A stretch of 64,000 bases of DNA from Naematelia aurantialba (taxonomy: Eukaryota > Basidiomycota > Tremellomycetes > Tremellales > Naemateliaceae). The notes below the pieces were generated by a model. The model had not been told where the DNA came from, did no database searches, and saw only the letters and a program-made list of their open reading frames with translations. A program made the translations under genes and the position numbers. Numbering within the stretch: the stretch's first letter is position 1; each line of letters begins with the position of its first letter. This document shows positions 12,261 to 22,089 of this stretch, piece after piece. Location: NCBI GenBank assembly GCA_021527695.1, contig JAKFAO010000004.1, positions 124,001-188,000 on the forward strand. The letters are read 5' to 3'.

Positions 12261-12738
12261 GCATCGTGATTGGGCAGCGCTACTCGCGTCATTACAGTAC
12301 ATGGACATTTCGCATTTCGTCGTGTTTCTCCACTTTTTTTGGGCACCTGTGTCTCACCTCTGTCTCTGTTCTGCTCTCTCGCACGCATATGCCTGTTACC
12401 CAAGGACACTGTCGACGACACATTCTCATTTGACTAGATCGCAGGCCTAGATTATAGACCGAAGACCGTAGACTGTCAATAGCATGCATTTTGGAAGTTT
12501 GTGCGATTATGCTGGATAGATAGCCATGCACGTATGATAGCCATGCACGTATGCTGACGTAATCTTCTCTGCGCACGGGCCACCTGGCAGGCAATGAAGC
12601 CCGGCACACAGTTCTTTCCCTCTTGTCTCTCTCCTTTCCTCACGAGCTCCTTCAACTCACCGGCAAGAGCTCATAATCATACTCCTAGCATCATCTCAGC
12701 TCCGTTCGTACGGCTTCACAAGGCTTGCAAGGGGAACG
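12261..12738. other. Intergenic region with a 17-bp direct duplication
   Basis: This 478-bp gap separates the MFS transporter from MND1. Two perfect adjacent copies of the 17-mer gatagccatgcacgtat occupy 12519-12552. The rest shows pyrimidine-rich stretches before MND1 (about 12600-12660) that suit a 5' leader. No gene is visible. Confidence 0.5.
12519..12552 (+). repeat. 17-bp perfect direct duplication
   Basis: The 17-mer gatagccatgcacgtat occurs twice in a row (12519-12535 and 12536-12552) upstream of MND1. A regulatory role is possible but is not shown by the sequence. Confidence 0.9.
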
Positions 12739-14100
12739 ATGTCCAAGCGAGGCCTCTCAGTGGAAGAGAAACGAATAAAAAGTATGCCGCACTACCACAT
12801 TCCACGCCACTCGGACCCGGCTCATCTTTCTCGTCTTGCTTCTCTTGCCGTGGGGGTGATGCTGATGGCAGTTCCAGTGCTGGAGCTCTTCCATGAAACT
12901 GTCAGCTATGAATGCTTTCATGGCTTCTATCATGCACAGCTGACGGTGAGAAGAGTGAATTTTACACTATGAAAGAGCTTGAGAAGGCTGGGTCCGAGTC
13001 AGTGTCCCTCTGTCTGTTTGCTTCTTCCTTGCCTGCTTGATTCCTTCTTTGCAGACTAGATTGTTTACACGACTGCCTGCTGCTATCCTTGGTCCAACAA
13101 TACACCCCAACTTCTCACCGTCTGAGAACGATATAAGTCTCTCTACTGATATCGGGACACAGAACTCAAAGGGGTCGTACAACAGACGGTCAAGGAGATC
13201 GTCGATGACCTAGTCAGCGATGGACTGGTCTGTTTTGACAAAATGTGAGCGAAGTTGAGATCGGATTTTGAGCTCACACGTCGCAGCGGAACAAGTAACT
13301 GTGCGTACCGTGTCCTTCTCAGGACGCTCACTCCGGCGTCTCTCTGCTCTGACTACACCGTCATCAAACTGATCACAGTACTCCTGCTGATCATCTTCGC
13401 TCCCACGGTACCTCGTTAAAATGTGTTCACGCGATCATTGATCCTCTGACCCCTGACAGACTACTGGTCCTTCCCCTCGACTGCGGGAGCATCGAAGCAA
13501 GCCGCCCTTACCAAGGCCAAGCAAGAGCTCGAGGGTGTCCGGGCGAAACTCAACGAGACGTCTGAAGCGCTAGCGGAAGCTGAGCGGGGCCGAGAAGATA
13601 CCGTCAGTCTCCTACTCACGTTCTATAGAGATTGTGACAGCCAATTATCGCCCATGTGTCCGCTCTGTACTCCCAAAAGCTGAATGATGGAAGACATGCC
13701 GTGTATGCACAGGACCAGACGGCTGATGGGATGTGACCAGGCTGAGCGGCGAAGATTGTTGGCTGCGCTCGCGGCAGTACAGAAGGAATCAGCCGGCCTC
13801 AAAGCTGAGCTTGCGGCGTTTGGTGCCACCGATCCGATACGGTACGAGCGCAAGAAACAGGCTACGCAGATCTGCAAGGACGCCGCATATCGCTGGACAG
13901 GTCAGCTGGCTACTGTCCCACAGCGAACGCCCAGTTGATCACGGTAGACAATACTATGATTCTCTTGAGTTTTGCGACCACGCTCGGCGCCGACGAGGAT
14001 CAGATCCGAGCAATGCTTGGGATGAGTGAGCTTTGTCAAGAGCCGTCACGGGCATGCACAGCTCACACACTTAGACGAAGATTGGGATGATCTCAAGTAG
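12739..14100 (+). CDS. MND1: Meiotic nuclear division protein Mnd1
   Basis: Mnd1 pairs with Hop2; the complex stimulates Dmc1/Rad51 strand invasion in meiotic recombination. The N-terminus MSKRGLSVEEKRIK joined to MLELFHETSEFYTMKELEK is diagnostic of the winged-helix start of the family. Next come LKGVVQQTVKEIVDDLVSDG and GTSNYYWSFPS. A coiled coil follows (KAKQELEGVRAKLNETSEALAEA, then a Leu/Ala-rich helix to about FGATDP). The C-terminal DQIRAMLGM and DEDWDDLK close the protein with TAG at 14098-14100. About eight exons join in frame; the intron after GTSN is about 160 nt. All conserved blocks are intact, so the gene appears functional. The HOP2 partner is not in this window. Confidence 0.93.
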
Positions 14101-14443
14101 CAAGCCGCAAGCACGCGCGGCGTACTCTGTGTGGCAATGGGTCGGGATGACTGCCTCACGCAACAGGTAACATGCATATGCTGGTCTGCTGCTGTCATTC
14201 CTGCGACCGCGGCGACTCCCTCTTGAGGCATCCCACAGGTCGATCAAGAATCGCCTATCAGAGCTGTATCGATTCCCATATGACATTGAGAAACTGCGAA
14301 AACGCGAGACGCAAGAGCCACGAATGACATCCTCGTTTATGAATACAAGTACACCCCTGAGCAGCACAGTGTCTCCAGTTCCCACCGACACCGAAACAAT
14401 ATTTCACACTGACGCGGATCCACTCTTTCCTCGTCCCCTTCGC
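14101..14443. other. Convergent 3' region of MND1 and PRPP synthetase
   Basis: This 343-bp gap lies between the MND1 stop and the minus-strand PRPP synthetase stop. Open frames here have no recognisable content. It probably holds the two 3' UTRs. Confidence 0.45.
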
Positions 14444-16410
14444 CTAGATATGCGTAACTTTGAACAAGGCCGAGATGCTCTCGCTGCACTTTGGTCAGCG
14501 TGTCTGAGACGGGAACGAGCAGCGTGACTCACCCGTTGTGTGTCCGTCGGATACTTTCAGCAAGGACTGGCGCAATGTCAATCACGTCCAACAGGCCACC
14601 GCACGCCTTGACCCGGTCGGTCTGGTCGATCGAGTTGGTCACCTGAAAGAACCGATCAGTACATGTTCCTTGTTCTCTCGTTCCCTGATGTGCCTCTTGT
14701 GTTCTGCTCTCTGCCATACTGCACGGGCTCATCCTGCAGTAACATGGAGGGCAAACGGAAGTCGACATACGATCAGCTTCTCAACAGGCAGGTCCTTGAG
14801 GTTCTCCATCGTCGTCTCACTCAACAGTCCTGAACGGGTCAGTTTGCGATTCCTATTGTTTACGAGTGGAGGATACGGGTGGAAATTCTCCTGGAGAGAT
14901 AAAGGCATAAAAAGACAATAGGGATGAGACGGACACGACGGCTACGTACCGTGAGAGATGAGCGCATAAACCTCCTTGGCACCACACTCTTTCAGCACGC
15001 CCGCCGCAAGCCGCACCGTATGTCCCGTATCAACCATATCGTCAATTAGGATCGCCGTTCGACCCTTGACATCGCCAACAAGCAGCTCCATCTTATCGCT
15101 CTCCCCGCCCCCGCGGTCCTCGTCTCCGCCAGTTTGCGAGCCGCTGTCTGAGCCTGCGGGCGTGGGCGGGACGGTGGGGATCGAGGCGTGGCCCGCGACG
15201 TCCCGACGCCGTTTTCGGTTGATCAGCGCAAAGTCAAGGTTCAGCTGGTCTGCCAGTGCCGTCGCTCTGGGACGACATGTCAGCACAGATAACCAAGCAT
15301 AACTGCTCAGAAAAGGGAGGCCCGTATGGATGCCGGCGTCCACACCGAGTCAGGAGCACAGTCGAGAAGAGTGGTATTGCAAGAACGCACCGCTTCGCCC
15401 CACCCGCATCAGGAGAAACCATCACCGCGTTCCGCCAGCCGGGAATCTCCGTCTTGATGTAAGTCATCATGCTTGGCTCTGAATAGAGGTTGTCGACGGG
15501 GATGTCAAAGAAGCCTTGGATCTGCGAGGCGTGCAGGTCCATCGTGACCACGTGGTCGGCGCCTGCGACTGCGAGCAGGTTGGCGACGAGTCTGCAAAGA
15601 GTGCCAAGATCATATGCGAACAAAAACACGAAGGCGGTGATGCAATCAGAGAAGGGAATCAGGACGAAAAGAGGAACATAAAAAAGTAGCTGTCAGCACT
15701 TGTATCGAGATGGACTGCGGACCCACTTGGCGGTGATCGGCGCGCGAGACTTGTCCTTCTTGTCCTGTCGGGCATACGGATAGCAAGGGATCACTGCCGT
15801 GATGCGCTTCGCACTAGCGGTCTTGCAAGCTATGCACCAGAGTCAGCGAACGTCTTCGGTGTTGCGTGCCTGTTGCAAAAGGGGGGAAAGCCAACGTACC
15901 CGATATCATGATGAGCAGCTCCATGAGGTGGTCGTTGATAGCGGGCGGTGAAGGGGACTGGAGGATAAAGACATCTTCGTCTCGCACACTCGAATGGATC
16001 TGTACCGACGTCTCCAGCGACAAGAATTTGGAGACATGGCATGGCGTGAGGGGGATACCAAGGCTGCTCGTGCGTCGCAAGGCGTTGGATGGGCGATAAT
16101 GTGACAGATGCAGGTGAGATTCAACGAGATGGCGCGATCAGCAAACGTGCGTCGAGGAATGAGGGCCAAAGGAAGGGGGTACGGTGATTCCCATCAGAAC
16201 GTGCGTAAAAGGTGTTTCCGCCAAGCTCTGGGGAAGCAGATCGGGTGGTGAGAACGACAACTCACCGGTCAGCAACAGCCTCGGCAAGTCGAGGATGACT
16301 GTTGCCTGACGAGCAGTATGAGCATGGTTCTGCTTTCCATCTTAGGGAGGGGAGCAAAGGCGAGACGACGTACCGGTGAGGAGCTTGATGCTGTTCCCGG
16401 TCTGGTGCAT
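14444..16410 (-). CDS. PRS: Ribose-phosphate pyrophosphokinase (PRPP synthetase)
   Basis: The enzyme transfers pyrophosphate from ATP to ribose-5-phosphate, giving PRPP for purine, pyrimidine, His, Trp and NAD synthesis in the cytosol. The start [20 protein letters not shown] fits the family, followed by [17 protein letters not shown] and [10 protein letters not shown]. Then come [20 protein letters not shown], the catalytic [18 protein letters not shown] and [10 protein letters not shown]. The ribose-phosphate loop is [12 protein letters not shown]. The last exon, after a 50-nt intron, encodes [12 protein letters not shown] and TAG. About eight exons. An unusual Gly/Ser/Asp-rich insertion of roughly 35 residues sits between NRKRRRDV and LLVGDVKG. 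Fungi often have several PRS subunits; which one this is cannot be settled here. It diverges from eIF2A. Confidence 0.93.
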
Positions 16411-16963
16411 GATGACTTGTCACCTCGCTTTCCGCTGTGCGCGACACCTAGCCTCGTATCTTTTCCTTTGATCTCGTGTCGTCTCGTGTCGTTTCGTGTC
16501 GTTTCACCAGGGAGGCAATCAGTCAAGTAAAAAGGCAGGGCCGCCGTGTCCAAGTTGAAGCTGGGCAGAGGAGAACAATCGACAGCTATGGATCCGACAT
16601 GGGATATGTGGAAGAAGGACAAAGAGGGGAACGAGGGAACGAATGGTAATCTCTGCAAATCCAACAACTTTTGCTTGGGAGAGCCCGGCCGAGCCGCAGA
16701 AAGCCGAAAAGCCATGTTATCAGCCACTTACCCCGGATTTTCTTCAAGCAAAAGCCACGTCATGAAACAGGTGGTTCTTGGTCGCGTTGCACTTTATTCA
16801 AACTGCTTTTTCGCGGTGGCCTCGAGCTCTTTGATTTGAGCGTCTGTTCATCCAGCTCCACGGCCCGTCAACCAAGCACGAAGGCGAACAGGGAATCTCC
16901 TAGTTTGGTCTATCTGACTTCCGTGCGAACATCAAGGACCCACACAGCGAGATTCGCAGCAAG
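16411..16963. promoter_or_regulatory. Divergent promoter region, PRPP synthetase / eIF2A
   Basis: This 553-bp gap lies between two start codons facing away from each other. It contains a short run of near-repeats of cgtgtcgt(t/c)tc at about 16473-16505. It presumably holds both promoters. No gene is visible. Confidence 0.5.
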
Positions 16964-19376
16964 ATGTCCGGTTCTCAGTACGCTTGTGAGTTTCCTTTGC
17001 TCGCCGTTGCACAGAGGCTCACTTGTACACCCAAGTCCGGGCTCAGAAGGCTACGGGCATTGCCGAGGGACCAGCATGGGAGATCGGCTCTCAGATCCCT
17101 GCGTCAGTCGACTCCTTTCGTTCTCTTGCGTCTCATTGACTGATTCTGAACCCAGGGAGACCAGCGCAGTACGCTGTTACGCCTATTCTTCGGACGGCGA
17201 ATGGTTTGCATATGCAACAGCGTCCGAGTGAGTTTTTTTCTGTCTACCTGAATGTATCTGAAGTTCTTGCAGGGTGCAGCTCCTTCCAGCGGCCTCGTCG
17301 TCGTCGAGTAGCTCCCGCACCTTCGCGGCGCCGAACATCGTCGCTCTGGCCTTTTCGCCTCTGTCGACCTACATGTTCACATTTGAACGGCCGGTCAAAT
17401 CCGAGACCGAGGTGCACAAGAACGTCAAGGCTTATGAAGCCAAGACTGGCGAAGAGGTGGCTGGGTGGTACCACCGGACTTTGGATGACTGGGAGCCCCT
17501 CATCACCGCGGACGAGGCGCACCTGATTCGTCCTGGTGCGTCAGATTTGAGCATCTTCACGCCGCCACTCGCGCCCCGTCCGGCAACTCGACTGCGCGTG
17601 GAAGGCAGTATCAAAGGCTTATTCCTCTCGACCCCGTCGGCACTGCCAGCAGGGTCAACCGCGGCGAAACCCGTTGCACCCGCATCGGGACCCGCGCTCG
17701 CGGTATGGTTGGGGGAACGCAAAGGCGCGCCAGCCAGTGTCGCGCTATACACCCTATCGAGCCTACTCGGAAAGGGCAATGCCGATGCCGACAAGCCAGA
17801 GGTGCGGGACCTGCCCATGACTACAGCAAGAAAGGCGTTTTACAAGGCGGACAAGTTGTCTGTCAAGTGGAATTCAGCCGGCACAATGGTGGGACTCTCT
17901 CTTCAGCGTACTCTGAATACTTTCATGTCTGACGGGATCTAGGCTCTGTTCTTGACACATACGGATGTTGATGCGACTGGAAAATCATATTACGGCGAAA
18001 CGAATTTGTATCTCGTCAGCCTGGATGGGTCATTTGACGGTCTCGTTGATCTCGGTGAGACTCGTCGGCCCGTTCGCGCCATGTGGCTGATACGTGGTAT
18101 TAGATAAGGAAGGCCCCATATACGATTTCTCCTGGTCTCCAACGTCTCGAGAGTTCACCGTCTGCTACGGATGTGAGTATCTTACCTGAATGAGCACCCT
18201 GCAAACGCTGACCGAGATCAGACATGCCTGCTCGGGTTGAGCTTTTTGACATGAAAGCCAAGTCCATCCACTCGTTTGGCTCACAGCACCGGAACTTTCT
18301 GCTGTATCAGCCTCAAGGCCGTTTGCTCCTGTCGGCAGGTTTCGGCAATCTGGCTGGAGGTGTAGACATTTGGGACGTGTCGACGCGGAACAAGGTGGCC
18401 GAGTTCAAGTAAGCCCCATGCCAAACCTGGCGACTCTGGAGTTCTCCGCTTCTAGCTCGCTTACTGCTCACAGGGCCTCCAACTCGAGTCACTGCGAGTG
18501 GTCGCCGTGTGGCCGGTACATTCTCACCGCGACCCTTTCGCCGCGGCTTCGTGTTGACAACGGCGTCAAAATATGGTGGTGCGGCGGACAACTGCTGCAC
18601 ATCCATCCCCAGGACGAGCTATACCAAGTTTCGTTCCGCCCCCGAAAGCTTGCGGATACCGAGCCTTTCCCGGCCGTCATTCCCGCAGCTCCCGCTGCCA
18701 ACGAAAGTGTGGCGCTCTATCGCCCCAAGGGAGAGGCCAGTGTCAGCGGTACGTCAACTTTCATTGCCTCTACAATGCGCTCCTGTTTCTGATGTGACCT
18801 GTGCAGCGGACACCAAGCCTGCCGGGGCGTATCGCCCGCCAGGAGCACGGGGGACTACCGCGTCAGACGCATACAAGCGAGACGAGTCGGCGACATCTTC
18901 AGGCGCCTCGACGCCTGCCCCCATGTTCAAGGGAGGCAAGCCGTCGTCACGCTACGTGCCGGGCGCACCACCGCCGGGCGCGGCCCCGCCTCCGCCTGCA
19001 GAAGACAAGAAGAAGCGGATACGGTCCAAGCGGCCTCTGAAGGAGAACGGCTCGGCACCGGCAGAAGAGATGGAGAAGCTGCAAGTGGCGGCAGCGCCGG
19101 CGCCGGCCCCCGCACCGGTTGAAGAAGACCCGGCGCAGAAGAAGATCCGCGGGCTGCAGAAGAAGGTGCGCATCTTGAAGGCTTGCGTCATGATGAGAAG
19201 GAGGCAGGAAGGAGGAGAGGAGAGAAGCTGATGTTGGGTTCACGTAGTTGCGGGCAATCGAAGACTTGAAGGAGAAGCTGGCAAAGGGGGAATCGATGGA
19301 AAAGACCCAACTGAAGAAGATCGAGACAGAGGGATCGATCCGCGCCGAGATCGCAGCGCTTGGGGGGGCGGCGTAA
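16964..19376 (+). CDS. eIF2A: Eukaryotic translation initiation factor 2A (WD40 type)
   Basis: eIF2A is a cytosolic beta-propeller protein that binds Met-tRNAi and 40S subunits and is used in non-canonical initiation. The start MSGSQYA is followed, after short introns, by GIAEGPAWEIG. Propeller blades follow: CYAYSSDGEWFAYATA, LAFSPLSTYMFTFERP, YYGETNLYLVSLDG, DFSWSPTSREFTVCYG, MPARVELFDMKAKSIHSFG, LLSAGFGNLAGGVDIWD and CEWSPCGRYILTATLSPRLR. The C-terminal third is low-complexity and Pro/Ala-rich (SRYVPGAPPPGAAPPPP), then ends in a Lys-rich coiled coil (LRAIEDLKEKLAKGE). There are about nine exons; TAA is at 19374-19376. Direct downstream sequence turns into a 10-bp minisatellite. Confidence 0.95.
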
Positions 19377-19500
19377 GGCAGCAGCCGCTCCTTGTCTTGG
19401 GACTCTGATGGCCCGTGGAAGCCAAGACGCAGAGGTCTGCAGAGGCGGTCATGGGCGAGGGACGAGCTAGAGCGGCAGCGCTTGGAGAGTGGCAAGCGCG

Positions 19501-19805
19501 ACAGAGTGGAACAGAGTGGTGGTGGCACAGAGTGGGAAGGAGTGCAACCGACCGGGACAGGGTGGCACAGGGTGGGACAGAGTGGGACGGAGTGGGACGG
19601 AGTGGGTCAGAATGGGTCAGAGTGGGACAGAGCGGGATAGAGTGGGACAGAGTGGGACAGAGTGGGACAGAGTGGGACAGAGTGGGACAGAGTGGGACAG
19701 AGTGGGACAGAGTGGGACAGAGTGGGACAGAGTGGGACAGAGTGGGACAGTGGGACAGAGTGGGACAGAGTGGGAAGGAGTGGGACAGAGTGGAAAAGAG
19801 CGGGA
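19501..19805 (+). repeat. 10-bp minisatellite, unit agtgggacag
   Basis: About 30 copies of a decamer lie just downstream of eIF2A. Eleven consecutive perfect copies of agtgggacag occupy 19641-19750; a unit then lost two bases, shifting the register, and copies degrade toward both ends. Because the period is ten, plus and minus strands stay open in every frame, which makes long false open frames. Each unit has a GGG run one helical turn apart, so a G-quadruplex on the plus strand is conceivable. Confidence 0.97.
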
Positions 19806-20337
19806 CGACAGAGCAGACGGAGGGGGACGACTACGCCGGGCGATGTGGTAGAGTGGTACAGGTACACATGCGGACATGCGGACGTCTAGAGTGAAAGGTC
19901 CAGGGCTCAGGGAACTCATTGCATTGCTCATTCATATCGCACATTGTGATGCATGGCATGAACACACATACCAGATATGGCGTGTCTGGCAAACAAACTT
20001 GCGAGGTCGAGCCAGTGGCGACCACTTGTCGGACGTGAGCGACTCGTCAGACTCCAGGCAGCCAGACAGCCAGACAGAGACTGACCACACAGACACAGAC
20101 TAACCGCACAGACATTTGCACAGACGCATTAGCCGCCTTGACATATCCCGGGCTTGGTGCGCCTTCCAAGTGTGTTGGAGTGTTCGATTGCATACTTGCT
20201 CGGGACATAGATGGACTGCCTCTCGAGGCGCTGCACGCTGTAGATCCACAGATCCTCTCAACCCAAGCTTGACCCAGCACGTCATGCATCACTCGAAACG
20301 CAGTGCACATGCAAGAACGACACTCGTAAGCGCCCAA

Positions 20338-20375
20338 AGCAACTCTATCGGCTATCAGCAACTCTATCGGCTATC
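20338..20375 (+). repeat. 19-bp perfect direct duplication
   Basis: The 19-mer agcaactctatcggctatc occurs twice in direct succession (20338-20356 and 20357-20375) in the intergenic region between eIF2A and the SERF gene. Confidence 0.9.
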
Positions 20376-20868
20376 ATCGCTCCACCACGTCCTGCCTTCC
20401 CCTTCCTCACACACACACAAGCCCGCAACCTCGCCTGGTGGTGTCTCTCGTCTACTCTTGCCCTACCCTTCCGCTCTCCCAGCGGCCCACACAACATCTT
20501 GTGAATAACAACTGTCTCTGTCCGTCGGTAGCCTGGCATCGGACTTCGCCTACTACGCCGGCTCCAACCATCGACCGCCGACCCCTACCCCAAACCCAGC
20601 CATGCCTATCGCTGAGTAGCGGCTTATTTTCCCTAAGGCGCGGACGAAGTGTTGCAAAATAAGCGAGACAGGGACAGGGAGGGGGTATGAAGGCAACGGT
20701 GAGCAAGACGTTCGATTGCAAAGCGCCAAATGCGTGCAGCGGTCATGCAGAGGGAAGAGAAGAGAGGAACGAGATCAGCTTCCGCGGTCTTTCTGCTAAT
20801 CTTCTAAAGCAAGCTCACAGAGATCCTGTCCATCATCAGCAGAGCAACATCAGAAAGTAAATGGATAC

Positions 20869-21740
20869 TCACTTCTTCAACGGAGGTTTGTTCTTGTCCC
20901 CACCAGCCCCGGCTTCGGCATCCTTCAGAGCGGCCTTTGCCTGTTGGCCGTGGGAAACAAGGGGATTTATCACCGGGCACCGCGGGGTCGTGTTGTAGTA
21001 TCGTTGTGTTGCAGTATCATCGGCGGGAAGTCGTGCGGTATGGATAAAGGGGGGTGTTGACGTGGAGGTCAAGAACAAATCGTGCAGACACGTTGTAGAC
21101 AGGGTCACGATCTAGGTCAGCAACCTGTCCGCATGGCGTGGCGTCCAAGGTGAGCCAGGCAGAAAGCTCACGGCGATCCTAAGCATTATCAGCGCATGAA
21201 CTCATGCAAGACAAGATAGAGCCTCACTTATCTGCTAATGCCTTTGCATCCCTTTCATCAACATCAGCTATTTTTTCTCACTCAATGCGGGACGGACCGA
21301 GGACGAGCGCAGGCCTCACTGACGACGAAAGGCGACTCACTGTTCCTTCCGTTTCTGCGGATCACCAGTCTGCTTCGACTTGTTTTTGGCCCTGTACGCG
21401 TTAGCCAATGCCTCGAACTCATCCCATGCTCTAGATGCTCCAGGTGCTGAAGGCGCTCCAGGTACCGCGGGTACTCTGCGAGGGAACAGGAAGAGGTGAC
21501 TTACTGTAGAGCAGCAGCCTTTTTACGGGCTTCCTCACGCTGGTTCCCCCCTGCTATTGATCAGCTCTCGTGCCCTCATCGCGCTGACCTGTAGCTGAAG
21601 GCGGGAAGAAACAGGGGAACGAAACGAACTTCGCATGTGGAGATTGAGGGTACAGAGCCGAGGTGAGACCAAACACAGCCTGTACATGGCTGGATAGGGC
21701 TATGGTGTTTCCCAACATTGGAGCGGGACGTACGAGTCAT
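20869..21740 (-). CDS. SERF: SERF/4F5-family small basic protein, 68 aa, six exons
   Basis: SERF-like (4F5) proteins are small, basic and mostly disordered; animal members modify amyloid aggregation. The spliced start MTRGNQREEARKKAAALQ matches the family signature MTRGNQRE, and QKRKEQDAKALADK matches the second conserved block. The exons are 7 (21740-21734), 46, 51, 24, 7 (21178-21172) and 72 nt, and they sum to 207 nt (68 codons plus stop). The first coding exon ATGACTC and exon 5 GATCGCC are micro-exons; skipping exon 5 would break the frame before KAALKDAE. The protein ends KPPLKK. This gene is invisible to simple open-frame searches. Functional transfer from animals is inference. Confidence 0.85.
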
Positions 21741-22089
21741 GTTCTCTCTCGCCCACCGTCGTCCGTAGATTTGATTGAGGAAGTGCTGAAAAGTCTCGTG
21801 AAAAGCAAGAAATCAACAAATTGACGGAGAGTTGGGTGGCGCGACTCCACTGCACGTGGCGATTGTGGCACCAAACGTGTACTACCATCAACTGGCAGAG
21901 GGAGTCTAAACCCAAGATTGCCCACTGGCAGGCAGACAGTTTGCACAATCCTCCTTCACGTGCGGGAAGATATGCCGGCATTTCTGATGCAAATATCCAA
22001 GCTACAAACCTGTGGTCGGGGCAACAATGACCCGATCCAATCCACTCCTCAGGACAACTGGCAATATACCTGCATTCGTACCTGACCCC
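21741..22089. other. Intergenic region upstream of SERF
   Basis: This 349-bp gap lies between the SERF start and the end of the Fpg gene; both genes are on the minus strand. It should hold the SERF promoter and the Fpg 3' UTR. I see no gene in it. Confidence 0.45.

Larger units (their letters stand above)
19377..20868. other. Long intergenic region with minisatellite
   Basis: This 1.5-kb stretch lies between the convergent eIF2A and SERF genes. It starts with a 10-bp minisatellite (19501-19805), then holds short repeats near 20055-20100 (gacagccagacaga type) and a 19-bp direct duplication at 20338-20375. The remaining open frames are short and unrecognised. Confidence 0.5.

Noticed and set aside
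19415..19931. Several long open frames on both strands (GQSGTEWDRV-type and SHSVPLCPTL-type)
   Set aside because: They are translations of the 10-bp minisatellite, which stays open in every frame; there is no non-repeat coding content.
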